A stretch of DNA of 57,195 bases from the NCBI GenBank assembly GCA_013287605.1, contig JABDDM010000008.1:2307-59501 (forward strand), written 5' to 3'. The notes beneath the pieces are model-generated. The model saw nothing but the letters and a program-made list of their open reading frames with translations, had not been told where the DNA came from and searched no databases. The position numbers and the translations under genes are program-made. This stretch comes from Ignavibacteria bacterium. Its GTDB lineage: Bacteria > Bacteroidota > Ignavibacteria > Palsa-1295. This document shows, one piece after another, positions 46,097-54,926 of this stretch (its first letter is position 1; every line of letters begins with the position of its first letter).

Positions 46097-47373
46097 TGGA
46101 GTCGCAAGAAAAGATTTTCGGGCTCGTTGACTGCAATAATTTTTTTGTATCGTGCGAGCGCGTATTCAATCCATCCTTGCGGCGGAAGCCTACCGTTGTG
46201 CTTTCCAACAACGACGGCTGCATTATCTCGCGCTCCAACGAAGCAAAGAAACTCGGTATTCCCATGGGTGCTCCCTATTTTGAGTGGAGAGATTTAATGA
46301 AAGCGCACAGAGTGACGGTTTGCTCTGCAAATTTCACTTTGTATGCGGACCTTTCGCGGCGCATAGCCGAAATCCTTTCACAATTCGCGCCGGAAGTGGA
46401 AAAGTATTCGGTCGATGAGGTATTTCTTGCGTTCGATCGTCTGGCTCTTTCCGATCTTACAGAATATGCGCGACACATAAAGGCGGTGGTGCAGCGTTGG
46501 GTTGGAATTCCGGTAACTGTTGGAATTGGTACTACCAAAACATTGGCCAAACTCGCGAACGATATCGCCAAGGTCTCTCCGGAATTTCAAGGTGCTTTGA
46601 ATATGATCGAATGCCGTGAATGGAATGAGCGAATTGCAACTATGCCCGTTGGAGATGTCTGGGGGATTGGGTACAGACTCTCGAAGAAGCTTACAGAAAA
46701 AGGTCACAAGACTGTTCTGGATCTCAAGGAGGCGTCGGATGGGTGGATCAGCGACACGTTTGGAATCGGTGTGCTCCGGACAGTGTGGGAATTGAGGGGC
46801 ATTTCTTGTCTGCCTCTCAAGGAAGTGCTCCCTCCAAAAAAAGGAATAACGGTCTCTCGTTCCTTCGGAGAAGTTCTCAGGTCGCTCGATGAATTGAAGG
46901 AGGCCGTTGCATTTTTCGTTACGCGTGGTGCGGAAAAATTGCGGGCCGAAGGTTCCTCGGCAGCTATTGTCAGTGTTTATGTAAGCATGAAACAACTGGA
47001 TGGATCTCACGGGCAGGGTGAGTGGTCAACCGTCCGGCTTCCAATGGCAACAAATTATACCCCAATGCTCATCCACTACGCACATGAAGCGCTCCAGCAC
47101 CTCTATCGTCCGAACAAGCGCTTCGTAAAAGCGGGGATCATGTTCGGGGGGATCGTCCCGACAGGATCGGAGCAGATGACGTTTGGAATAAGCGAAGAGA
47201 AGATCAAACGCGGGACCCAGCTTATGCAAACGATGGATGAGATCAATGGCCGTTGGGGAGCGCGAGCTATACAGTCTGCTGCCGTGGGTACGAACCATGG
47301 TTGGAAATCACGGCACACGATGATGTCGCCAGCGTATACTACGCGATGGGATGAATTACAGCTCGTACGATAA
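46093..47373 (+). CDS. umuC: Y-family DNA polymerase UmuC (Pol V catalytic subunit)
   Basis: 426 residues. GLVDCNNFFVSCERVFNP at the N-terminus, VVLSNNDGCIISRSNEAKKLGIPMG, the catalytic acidic pair in EKYSVDEVFLAF, the helix-hairpin-helix region (GDVWGIGYRLSKKLTEKGHKT), the little finger, and the C-terminal DUF4113 (MDEINGRWGARAIQSAAVG...WKSRHTMMSPAYTTRWDEL) are all present. It performs error-prone lesion bypass. The ATG overlaps the umuD TGA (ATGATGG; 46096 is the alternative start), so translation is coupled. No certain LexA box was found upstream. Confidence 0.95.
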   Translation: MMESQEKIFGLVDCNNFFVSCERVFNPSLRRKPTVVLSNNDGCIISRSNEAKKLGIPMGAPYFEWRDLMKAHRVTVCSANFTLYADLSRRIAEILSQFAPEVEKYSVDEVFLAFDRLALSDLTEYARHIKAVVQRWVGIPVTVGIGTTKTLAKLANDIAKVSPEFQGALNMIECREWNERIATMPVGDVWGIGYRLSKKLTEKGHKTVLDLKEASDGWISDTFGIGVLRTVWELRGISCLPLKEVLPPKKGITVSRSFGEVLRSLDELKEAVAFFVTRGAEKLRAEGSSAAIVSVYVSMKQLDGSHGQGEWSTVRLPMATNYTPMLIHYAHEALQHLYRPNKRFVKAGIMFGGIVPTGSEQMTFGISEEKIKRGTQLMQTMDEINGRWGARAIQSAAVGTNHGWKSRHTMMSPAYTTRWDELQLVR

Positions 47374-47440
47374 GAACCTCTTGGCACATATAGAAAAGTA
47401 TCTTAAGCATGTCGAGATGCAAAATCCGGGCTGTATTTAT

Positions 47441-47487
47441 CATTCATCCCATAAATCACCTCAATTACAAAAATCACAGTTCAGACA
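47441..47487. repeat. Dispersed intergenic repeat copy (AATCACAGTTCAGACA type)
   Basis: CATTCATCCCATAAATCACC...AAAATCACAGTTCAGACA lies between the ends of umuC and the P450 gene. Its last bases (TCA) form the stop codon of the P450 on the minus strand. It matches 49453-49500 and, inverted, 27302-27335. Confidence 0.6.
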
Positions 47488-48821
47488 CTTCGCACCCTAA
47501 CTCTGATTCCGCCTTTCGGTCTGAGCGTGATGAGCGGCTCCATCTCGATTGGCTTTTGGTCGAGTAGTTCGAAACGGAATCGTTGCGCGATCGCGGCAGT
47601 CATGAGATGCCCTTCCGTCAATGCAAACTGATTGCCAATGCAGATTCTCGGACCTGCACCAAATGGAAGGTATCCGTGCCGCGGGATCGCCCGCTCGCGC
47701 TCAGGAGTGAAGCGATCGGGATCGAACGCTTCGGGATTCGGAAAGTAGTCATGATTCCTGTGCAAAAGGTAAGGACTGATGATGAGCGCAGCTCCAGCGT
47801 TCAATTTATAGCCATCGATCAAGACATCTTCCTTAACGGTGCGAACAATGATATAAGCCGGTGGATAAAGCCGCATCGCCTCTTTGAAGACTTGCATGGC
47901 GTATGGCAGCGTTGGCAGATCATCCATCGTTGGTGCTCTGCCTTTCAGAATCGCGACTTCATCAGTAAGCTTCTGAAACACTTCGGGATGCTTCGCGAGC
48001 AAGTACCACATCCAGGTCATTGCGTTCGCGGTGGTTTCATGACCGGCGAGAAAGATCGTCATCGCTTCGTCGCGGATCTGCTGATCGGTCATTCCCGAAC
48101 CACCGTTCTCATCACGCGCCGAGAGTAGCATCGATAGCAGATCACCGGAATCGGTATTCGAGTTTCGTCGCTCGTCGATCATACGAAAAATAATTTCGTC
48201 GAGACCCGCAACTGCCTTGCGCACGCGCAAATTCTTTGGAGTCGGCCACGCATAGGGCGCATGGAATGGCAGGCGCAGTTGCTGCTCCACATAGCGCATG
48301 AGAAAGGTGAGTCGGCTCTTGACATCATCAGCCTCGTCGCCAACATCGGAGCCAAAGAGCGTCTTTCCCGTAATGGATAGTGTCACGCGGCTCATCTCGC
48401 GCGAGATGTCAAGCTCCATGCCATCGTGCCACGAGGCCATCATCTGCTCGGTACACTCAGTCATTACCTTCGTGTATTCCCGAATCCGCCGATGGACAAA
48501 CTGAGGCGCCACAAGCTTGCGCTGACGCTGATGAAAGTCTCCTTCACTCAAGAGCAGACCGTGCCCGAGAACTGGCCGAGTATATTTCGCGAATTCGCGT
48601 CCCTTCGTAAATTTGTCTTCTTGTTCGACCAACACCTCATGCACATACTCAGGACGATTGATCGAAATCAACTCGCGAGGACCAAACGTGCTCCGAACAA
48701 TATCAGGATGCACGCTCGCAGTTCGCTGCATCAGTCTGATTCGGTTCCAAAAGACGGCGCGATAAGCGCGCATCAGCGCAGAGCCAGGATTGAGAGGTAT
48801 CGGACGTGAAGCGGTCGTCAT
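47481..48821 (-). CDS. Cytochrome P450
   Basis: 446 residues from ATG 48821 (MTTASRPIPLNPGSALMRAYRAVFW); the track start is an upstream TTG. I-helix FLAGHETTANAMTW with the acid-Thr pair, ExxR in FKEAMRLYPP, PERF-like DRFTPER, and the heme loop FGAGPRICIGNQFAL with the Cys ligand. There is no membrane anchor, so it is a soluble bacterial P450 of the CYP102-like/fatty-acid or terpene-hydroxylase sort; the substrate cannot be told. No ferredoxin or ferredoxin reductase gene is next to it, so electrons must come from elsewhere. It converges with umuC. Confidence 0.95.
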   Translation of the reverse strand: MTTASRPIPLNPGSALMRAYRAVFWNRIRLMQRTASVHPDIVRSTFGPRELISINRPEYVHEVLVEQEDKFTKGREFAKYTRPVLGHGLLLSEGDFHQRQRKLVAPQFVHRRIREYTKVMTECTEQMMASWHDGMELDISREMSRVTLSITGKTLFGSDVGDEADDVKSRLTFLMRYVEQQLRLPFHAPYAWPTPKNLRVRKAVAGLDEIIFRMIDERRNSNTDSGDLLSMLLSARDENGGSGMTDQQIRDEAMTIFLAGHETTANAMTWMWYLLAKHPEVFQKLTDEVAILKGRAPTMDDLPTLPYAMQVFKEAMRLYPPAYIIVRTVKEDVLIDGYKLNAGAALIISPYLLHRNHDYFPNPEAFDPDRFTPERERAIPRHGYLPFGAGPRICIGNQFALTEGHLMTAAIAQRFRFELLDQKPIEMEPLITLRPKGGIRVRVRSV

Positions 48822-48972
48822 TGTTTGATCTTTGTGTGCGCTGACGCAAACAAAACCCAAGTGGATTCGTGACCGTACAGCGTTTGACTGGACGTGCTCT
48901 TGATCATCCTGGGCCCGACGACGGATCTCATGGCTGCGTGCGTGTGAAAACTTTTTTAATCATCGTGGCGGT

Positions 48973-49068
48973 GTAGGGGCACGCCGCGCGTGCCCTTTTC
49001 GAGTGATTATCCCAATTACATTCCTGGTTCAATTCCACCATTCGAGGGCACACGCGGCGTGCCCCTAC
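48973..49068. repeat. Inverted repeat of GTAGGGGCACGCC type
   Basis: The left arm GTAGGGGCACGCCGCGCGTG and the right arm CACGCGGCGTGCCCCTAC (each inner side extended by CCCTTTTCGA or TCGAGGG) are reverse complements with minor differences, around a 35-bp AT-rich centre. It looks like a REP/BIME-type dispersed palindrome; a shorter relative ends the beta-lactamase-fold gene at 12737. Confidence 0.7.
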
Positions 49069-49183
49069 AAGAGCAACGTCGATTCTGGACTGGAAACGGC
49101 ACTTTTCGATTTCTGATCCTGTGTGTGTAAATCCGAAATTCATAATTCTCATTCATACAGAAAACTATCGGGCGGATCAGGGA

Positions 49184-49281
49184 TGGATTCCCGCATTCGC
49201 GGGAATGACACGGCCTCGATGGGTGGTGCGCTTCGCGCGTCTCTTACTTGATTTGTCATTCCCGCGAAGGCGGGAATCCAC
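49184..49281. repeat. Inverted repeat of GGATTCCCGCNTTCGCGGGAATGAC type
   Basis: GGATTCCCGCATTCGCGGGA then, about 45 bp on, TCATTCCCGCGAAGGCGGGA. Each arm is itself a hairpin (CCCGC/GCGGG) and the two arms face each other. This sequence type is a very widespread bacterial palindromic repeat. Confidence 0.75.
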
Positions 49282-49452
49282 TGGTAGCTGATATCTGAGA
49301 AGGAAGGCAGAAAGGGTGTAGTGCTTTATTGACGGGGTTTCGCCGTCCGTGGGATGTGTTAGGGTGCCACTCGAGGGTCAGGGAATGCACCATTAGTGTA
49401 AACGCGCAGCAACCGATTAAAGTTTCATTAAATATGTTATTAACTCGGAATA

Positions 49453-49500
49453 TCCCAAATCATCCCCATCCCCAAAATCCCATAAATCACAGTTCAGACA
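49453..49500. repeat. Dispersed intergenic repeat copy (AATCACAGTTCAGACA type)
   Basis: Short CATCCCC/CCCAAAATCC direct repeats followed by CATAAATCACAGTTCAGACA. The last 20 bases match the copy at 47441-47487 closely. It lies 51 bp before the VOC gene. Confidence 0.6.
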
Positions 49501-49551
49501 GAAGCTACGCTATCTTTCGAGGATGTTGAAAACAGACCATGCACCAATAAC

Positions 49552-49926
49552 ATGAGCAACTCCATCACCCAACTCGATCACGTGCAACTTGCTATGCCCG
49601 TCGGAGGAGAACCGCTAGCACGAAGCTTCTACGTTAACGTACTCGGGCTCACCGAAGTTGAAAAGCCTTCGCCGCAAAAGGAGAGAGGTGGCTGCTGGTT
49701 CAACTCCGGCTCGGTAAAAATTCATCTCGGCGTCGAAGATGACTTTCATCCCGCACGCAAAGCGCATCCTGCATTCCTGGTATCCGACCTGAATTCGCTA
49801 GAGAAAAAACTGTTAGAGCATGGACATCAAGTAATTCAGGATAAGCAGATTGAGGGCTATCGACGCTTCTATAGCTATGATCCGTTCGGAAATCGATTGG
49901 AGTTTATGGAATTGACTCATGAATGA
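49552..49926 (+). CDS. VOC family protein (glyoxalase-like)
   Basis: 124 residues: ITQLDHVQLAMPVGGEPLARSFYVNVLGLTEVEKP, WFNSGSVKIHLGVEDDF, HPAFLVSDLNSLEKKLLEHG and RRFYSYDPFGNRLEFMEL. The metal-ligand pattern (His10, His58-type, Glu118) fits the glyoxalase/bleomycin-resistance superfamily. Function is not fixed. A broken HAD gene follows immediately. Confidence 0.9.
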   Translation: MSNSITQLDHVQLAMPVGGEPLARSFYVNVLGLTEVEKPSPQKERGGCWFNSGSVKIHLGVEDDFHPARKAHPAFLVSDLNSLEKKLLEHGHQVIQDKQIEGYRRFYSYDPFGNRLEFMELTHE

Positions 49927-49947
49927 TCCCCAACTTAGCTCCTCTAT

Positions 49948-50127
49948 GATGCCGAAAAAGGAATAATCACCGCCCAAAGAGCAGGGATGAAGTCGGTCGC
50001 CATTCCCTCGCGTCATACCGCAACCAACGATTTCTCGCTCGCCAATAAAGTGCTGCGGTCGCTGGATGAAGTTACTGAGGAGTTGCTGGAGAGGATGGGG
50101 GGAATAGGCGAGTTCGTATCTTTGTAG
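49948..50127 (+). pseudogene. HAD hydrolase C-terminal remnant
   Basis: Sixty codons, DAEKGIITAQRAGMKSVAIPSRHTATNDFSLANKVLRSLDEVTEELLERM..., match the last part of beta-phosphoglucomutase-like HAD enzymes (E/D-D-S-E-K-G-I-x-A-A-x-x-A-G-M motif and the LxSLDEV end). The N-terminal nucleophile and cap domain are gone. The break point is 21 bp after the VOC stop, so a deletion fused the two. Confidence 0.75.
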
Positions 50128-50255
50128 TATGAATTATCTGTTCTTCGGTGGCAGTTTAGATATCCTCCGCGAGCACAAATAGAAATTGTTGTAACTTGAA
50201 ATCCCAATTTGATCGATAAGATTATTGATCGAATTCAATGCTACCCTCGTAACCA

Positions 50256-51479
50256 ATGAGCACACTAAGTATCTCTTGTCCATATTGCTCCTGCGAAATC
50301 CAACTGACTGATGCGGTGCTAACCAGCAAAGTGCGGCAGGCATTGCTGGAGGAAATGCAGCCTGAACTCGAAAAACAAAGGAGAGCGCTCGCAGAAGAGA
50401 GAAAACAGGTCCAGGATATTCAACGGGAGACGGCGACAGCGATTCAAAAAGGCATCGATGCAGGCCTTAATGTCGTGCAGAAACAGGCACGTATCGATGC
50501 GGAGGATAATATAGCCAGCGAGCAATTGGAGACGAAGGCAAAGATCGAATCCTTGGCAGCAGCTATAAAAGAGAAAAATGAAATAGAATTCGGACTGCGG
50601 AAGGAAAAACTAGACCTTGTTAGAAAAATTGAGGAGCAAGATCTTATAACTCAACGGGCGGTCGATTCTAGTATCTCCAGTGCGAAACTCGATTTTGAAA
50701 ACAGACTTAGGTTAAAGGAAAGTGAGCAGAAAGTGCGGGAAGATAGCCTCAAAAAAAAGGTGGATGAATTGCAGAGCAAACTTGAGCAAAAATCAAGTCA
50801 AGTTCAAGGAGAGGTTTTGGAGCTTGATATTGAGGAGACACTTAGGATAGCATATCCACTTGACGTGATCGAGCCTGTAGCGAAGGGCACTCGAGGTGGG
50901 GACTGCATCCAACGAGTAGTAAGCCCAACAGGGGCTGTAGTGGGTGTTATCCTGTGGGAGTGTAAGAATACCAAAAATTTTTCTGAGGTATGGATTCAAA
51001 AACTTAAAGACGACTTGATTCCGGCTAAGGCTGACGTTGGATTCATAGTTTCCATCGTATTGCCAAAGGATCTGGTCATGTTTGGGCAAGTGAATGGAAT
51101 CTGGGTAACGTCCTACGCTTGCTTTAAGCAATTCTCAGGGTTGATGCGCGGGCTCCTTCTGCGGGTTGCAACCGAGCGAAATATTCAGGTAGGGAAACAG
51201 AGCAAAGCGGAACTGCTATACGAGTTTGTCACAGGTTCAGAGTTCCGTCAGAGAGTTGAGGCTATCGCGGGCCCGTTCATCGAAATGCAGACGTTACACG
51301 AAAAAGAAAAGCTTGCAATGAGCAGGATTTGGTCCGCTCGTGAGAAACAGCTTCAGCGAATTCTTGATTCGATTTCTGGGCTAGCGGGTTCAATCGAGGG
51401 TCTCACCGGGAAGTCGTTAGGCATTGAAGCATTGGAACTCAAAAGCCTCGACGAAGGTAGCGCATTGAAGGACACTTAG
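50256..51479 (+). CDS. DUF2130 protein: coiled coil plus predicted PD-(D/E)xK nuclease
   Basis: 407 residues. The N-terminal CPYCSCEI looks like a zinc-knuckle half. A long coiled coil (about 28-185) with heptad-like Lys/Glu/Leu follows, then the DUF2130 core: LDIEETLRIAYPLDVIEPVAKGTRGGDCIQRVV..GAVVGVILWECKNTKNFSEVWIQKLKDD. GGDC and WECK provide the Asp and Glu-x-Lys of a restriction-endonuclease-like fold. The C-terminal helix bundle completes the family. It is probably a DNA-end or damage-related nuclease of unsettled role. It faces the PHP/SMC-like ATPase, 74 bp away on the other strand. Confidence 0.88.
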   Translation: MSTLSISCPYCSCEIQLTDAVLTSKVRQALLEEMQPELEKQRRALAEERKQVQDIQRETATAIQKGIDAGLNVVQKQARIDAEDNIASEQLETKAKIESLAAAIKEKNEIEFGLRKEKLDLVRKIEEQDLITQRAVDSSISSAKLDFENRLRLKESEQKVREDSLKKKVDELQSKLEQKSSQVQGEVLELDIEETLRIAYPLDVIEPVAKGTRGGDCIQRVVSPTGAVVGVILWECKNTKNFSEVWIQKLKDDLIPAKADVGFIVSIVLPKDLVMFGQVNGIWVTSYACFKQFSGLMRGLLLRVATERNIQVGKQSKAELLYEFVTGSEFRQRVEAIAGPFIEMQTLHEKEKLAMSRIWSAREKQLQRILDSISGLAGSIEGLTGKSLGIEALELKSLDEGSALKDT

Positions 51480-51553
51480 CAACAACTCAGGCTCTCAAAA
51501 CGATGCAAGGAGTGCCAAACATAATCCAGTCTCGGGCTATTCGAGTCGACTAA

Positions 51554-54500
51554 TTATTCATCATCCAAAATGCTATATTTTGCATCTCGGAGATGAAAGG
51601 CGGGCATTGTTCCTTCCAGAACGTCAACTATTCCTTGAGTGATAACAGGCTCTTCCAACGAACCGCTGGAATAGGTTATTACATTGTTTTGGGATTTGTT
51701 GATTTTACAATGCACGATTTGATCCGCATCACAGACGACGGCGAGATTGGGGTTGTGCGTTACCAAAATAATCTGCCGGCGCTCTCTTGCAGACTTGATT
51801 GCGGGGACTAGCATTTCCATAATCGTCTCGTTATCAAGATTTTCTTCGGGCTGGTCGATGATCAAGGGGACATCACGTTTGTCTACATGAAGATAAAAAA
51901 TGAGAAGCAAGGAGCCCCTCTCCCCTGGTGAGAGTTTCTCCAATTGCTTATCCTGCCAGGTCAACTCGTAACGTGGTTCAAGGTAAGAAAGACCATAAAG
52001 GTAATCGTAGACAAGCGCTGGAGTTGTACTCTGGACTATTTGATCCTCAACGCGGGTTGTAGTCCCCTGACTGTCTCGCTTGTCATGAGTAAGATGTTCA
52101 ATAACATTCGCCAAAAAAGCGATTACACTCTGTTCAGTTGAGAAGTCAGCCCGTGATATAAGCTCTACAGCTCGTTGTCGACCTCCATCTCCCATAAAAC
52201 TACCTTTTTTCCCGCGATGGAGAAAAGAAAGAAGTCTATCGACAAATCCATGTTCAGAGATAACTGCCGAAAAGCCTAGACCGACTTGATTATCTCTTCT
52301 CATGAATTCCCGAACGGGAAGGTAGTATTGCTCATAAATCTTTAAAACTTCATTCTTCCTTCGCCAAATATCGCCCACCAATTTGGTTCGCTCTGACTCC
52401 AGCTTGGTTATCTCTGCTGGAAGCAAATTCAAGTTTACTAACGCATGCTCAAGACCCTTAATTGATTCCGGATCATCTTCGGCTCCTATTATTTGATTCT
52501 TTCTCAAAAGCCAGGCCGCGTGTGCCTGCTTATACTGTGTGAATCGGCGATTTGGTGCATCAAGGCCTGCCACAGCCTGATCGAAAGTTTTCTCAGCTGC
52601 TATTCGCAGTGATGGTAACGAATCCTTGTCATTTACATCCAGCCCTTTTATCGCTTGCTCTCTGTGAATTGTGGCTGATCCGATAAGCTTCAAAATCTGG
52701 GAGATGTCCACTTGTAGTCGTACAGCTTTTCTGAGGTCAACCCCAAGCAAGTCTGAACTCTCGTCGTTTTCATTATAAAAGGCAGTGACTGTTCGTTCGA
52801 TCTCAGAGATCCCATCCTGCAATCGCCGTCCTGCAGCGATTTGAAATTCGGACTCGGCTCGACGCTGTGCTTGTAGCGCCTCGCGTGCTCGAAGGTTCTC
52901 GACGTGCAACCGGGAAGCTTCGGTTGCTTTTCTCTGCAATTCTAGAGACGCGAGTGTTTCGGGGTCATTGCTCGGACTCGGCGCAGCCTGCGGAATTGAG
53001 GTCTCATGGGATTCGAGTTCCGCCTTCTTCAGACGCAGCTTCTCGATAAGCCCAATACGATGCTCATCACGGAGAAGCGATTCTTTCTTCGCTACCGAAT
53101 CATTGAGTTTGCCAAGATCAACAAGAAGCTTGCTGATTGCCGTCTTCTTGTTCTCGGCGACATAATCGATGAGCTCATTTAGTGATTCTTTGTTGAGTCG
53201 GGATTCGTTCGGAACATGGCTGAATATCACATCGGTTAGCTCGGAATAAAATTGTCTATCAACGCGATCTTCTATTTGGTCGCAGATTTTTTCGAGGTAA
53301 TTTTGAGGAATGTACTTAACTAGGGACGGGCTATTCCTATCAACTCCCGCGCTTAGCTTTTTCGTACGCACCATTCCCGACCGCCACTTAGTAGTGGCCG
53401 AGAACAACTCGCCGAGATGATCTTTAGAAAATAAAAAGCGCTTGTCACTCAAAAAGGAGAATTCCTTATAAGTGTCGCAATCGCTTAAGAGTCCAAGGGT
53501 ATCTGCAAGCGCGCTTTTTCCGCTACCTTTTCTTCCGATGATCGCAACAAGTCCGCTGTTTAGTGGTACCGAGACATCGGCAAACCACGATTGAGCCCCA
53601 TCAGGTGCGCTAAGCTGCTGAAAACTCACCTCCTCCAGGTATTTCGTGGCGTTGTCCCGTACTCTCTTTAGTTGCTTTGGCTCGGTGCCGATATATACGC
53701 GGTCTTTTGGTTCGTTTAGAAGTTGCCGCAAGCCTTGAAATGACGGATCAGCTCTTATCCAGCAGAAACGATCATCGTCCGGCGCAAAGAGCTTATCATA
53801 CGTATGCGCGTCTGAACCGTGTATGCAAGGCTTCCGGCTCATGAATTCCTTCTCGAAATCCTCGACCGATTCATGCTTTTCTCCTAAGGCGAAGGCCCTT
53901 GTATTCAGATTCGAAGAGAAGATCATGTGTGCACGCTGGTAGTAGAGCTTTCTGACTAAGTGCCCTTGATCAGCCCAAGAAATCTTAGAAAGATCATCCG
54001 TTATAGCGACAAGATACCGATCTTTGAAACGAGACAATTGACCGGCAAGTACTTCTGTTACGTCCTTGAGTGAAATAGCTGCATTCATCATCCCCACATA
54101 GAGATTGCTTTCTCCACGGAAATTCTTCTGCTCCGCCTTAAGCCTTTTGCCAAGCTCCTCGAGATTAGAAAGAGTCAATGACTCCTTCCGGTCCTGGGCT
54201 CCAGGAATCGCTGAGGTCGAAAATTTCAGCTCGCGAAAAAAATGTTCATCAAGGATTTTAACTTCTAATTCATCCGAAAAAAGAACATGGAAATTGATTC
54301 TATGACTCTTGGCATCCTTGTCGACGATCAATTCTGATCCTCGAAACTCAACATTTAGGAGGATCAAAATTTTGCGAGCCTCATCTGAAATTTCCTTTCC
54401 AAGTAATGCTTCAAGCCTAGGCGCATCATTTATTAGCTCCTTCAACTCTTGGTATCCTCTCATACAAAAGTAATCGGTAATTCCGATTACTGCAATTTTC

Positions 54501-54643
54501 GAATTTACCGCCTTCGTTAGCAATAACTTTGCGTAGGCCTCGAAATTAGCTCCAAAGTCATTGTTGAGAGTCGAGTACAATGAATGTACATGCAGATCCC
54601 AGCGCCGCCACTCGGATCCTCTAGGAAAAATAATCTTACCCAT
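51554..54643 (-). CDS. PHP-domain/SMC-like AAA ATPase (TrlF-like)
   Basis: 1029 residues. An N-terminal PHP phosphoesterase domain (WDLHVHSLYST at 15-25, GITDYF near 55, HGSDAHTYDK near 276) is expected to bind metals and hydrolyse phosphodiesters. The Walker A VAIIGRKGSGKSALADTLG follows at about 367-383, then long coiled-coil arms (about 500-850). The ABC signature KLSPGERGSLLL is near 904, Walker B LIIDQPEENLDN near 928 and the H-loop VTHNPNLAVV near 962. This is the SMC/Rad50-like layout found in TrlF-type and related predicted defence ATPases. It is a single gene, AT-richer than its neighbours. Confidence 0.88.
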   Translation of the reverse strand: MGKIIFPRGSEWRRWDLHVHSLYSTLNNDFGANFEAYAKLLLTKAVNSKIAVIGITDYFCMRGYQELKELINDAPRLEALLGKEISDEARKILILLNVEFRGSELIVDKDAKSHRINFHVLFSDELEVKILDEHFFRELKFSTSAIPGAQDRKESLTLSNLEELGKRLKAEQKNFRGESNLYVGMMNAAISLKDVTEVLAGQLSRFKDRYLVAITDDLSKISWADQGHLVRKLYYQRAHMIFSSNLNTRAFALGEKHESVEDFEKEFMSRKPCIHGSDAHTYDKLFAPDDDRFCWIRADPSFQGLRQLLNEPKDRVYIGTEPKQLKRVRDNATKYLEEVSFQQLSAPDGAQSWFADVSVPLNSGLVAIIGRKGSGKSALADTLGLLSDCDTYKEFSFLSDKRFLFSKDHLGELFSATTKWRSGMVRTKKLSAGVDRNSPSLVKYIPQNYLEKICDQIEDRVDRQFYSELTDVIFSHVPNESRLNKESLNELIDYVAENKKTAISKLLVDLGKLNDSVAKKESLLRDEHRIGLIEKLRLKKAELESHETSIPQAAPSPSNDPETLASLELQRKATEASRLHVENLRAREALQAQRRAESEFQIAAGRRLQDGISEIERTVTAFYNENDESSDLLGVDLRKAVRLQVDISQILKLIGSATIHREQAIKGLDVNDKDSLPSLRIAAEKTFDQAVAGLDAPNRRFTQYKQAHAAWLLRKNQIIGAEDDPESIKGLEHALVNLNLLPAEITKLESERTKLVGDIWRRKNEVLKIYEQYYLPVREFMRRDNQVGLGFSAVISEHGFVDRLLSFLHRGKKGSFMGDGGRQRAVELISRADFSTEQSVIAFLANVIEHLTHDKRDSQGTTTRVEDQIVQSTTPALVYDYLYGLSYLEPRYELTWQDKQLEKLSPGERGSLLLIFYLHVDKRDVPLIIDQPEENLDNETIMEMLVPAIKSARERRQIILVTHNPNLAVVCDADQIVHCKINKSQNNVITYSSGSLEEPVITQGIVDVLEGTMPAFHLRDAKYSILDDE

Positions 54644-54926
54644 ATACTGATTGTTTTGTCTCTAAGGGTCATGAGTTGAAAAGGGGTCCGATTCAGCTAC
54701 AGGAGCATGCGCTAAAAATTTGCCGCTCGAGAATATGCCTTAGAGAGCTGACAAAGATACGGAATCTCTCTATTTTTCTACGCGATTATTGTTCCGGCTG
54801 GGAGAGCTTCTACTTTGTTCTTCTCCTCCAAACTCAAATAACTAACCAGCCCAACCATCGCAATCGGGAAGATGATATTAATCACCGTTGCGCGTATGCC
54901 GAAGTCTCCGTCTTTCTAGGAGCGGG

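Larger units (their letters stand above)
48822..49551. other. Repeat-rich intergenic region
   Basis: 730 bp between the P450 and VOC genes. It holds two palindromic repeat pairs (48973-49068 and 49184-49281) and one copy of the AATCACAGTTCAGACA repeat (49453-49500). The short ORFs here carry no family features. A GTGTGAAAACTTT stretch at 48941 mirrors AAAGTTTTCACACAC near 12990. Confidence 0.5.
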
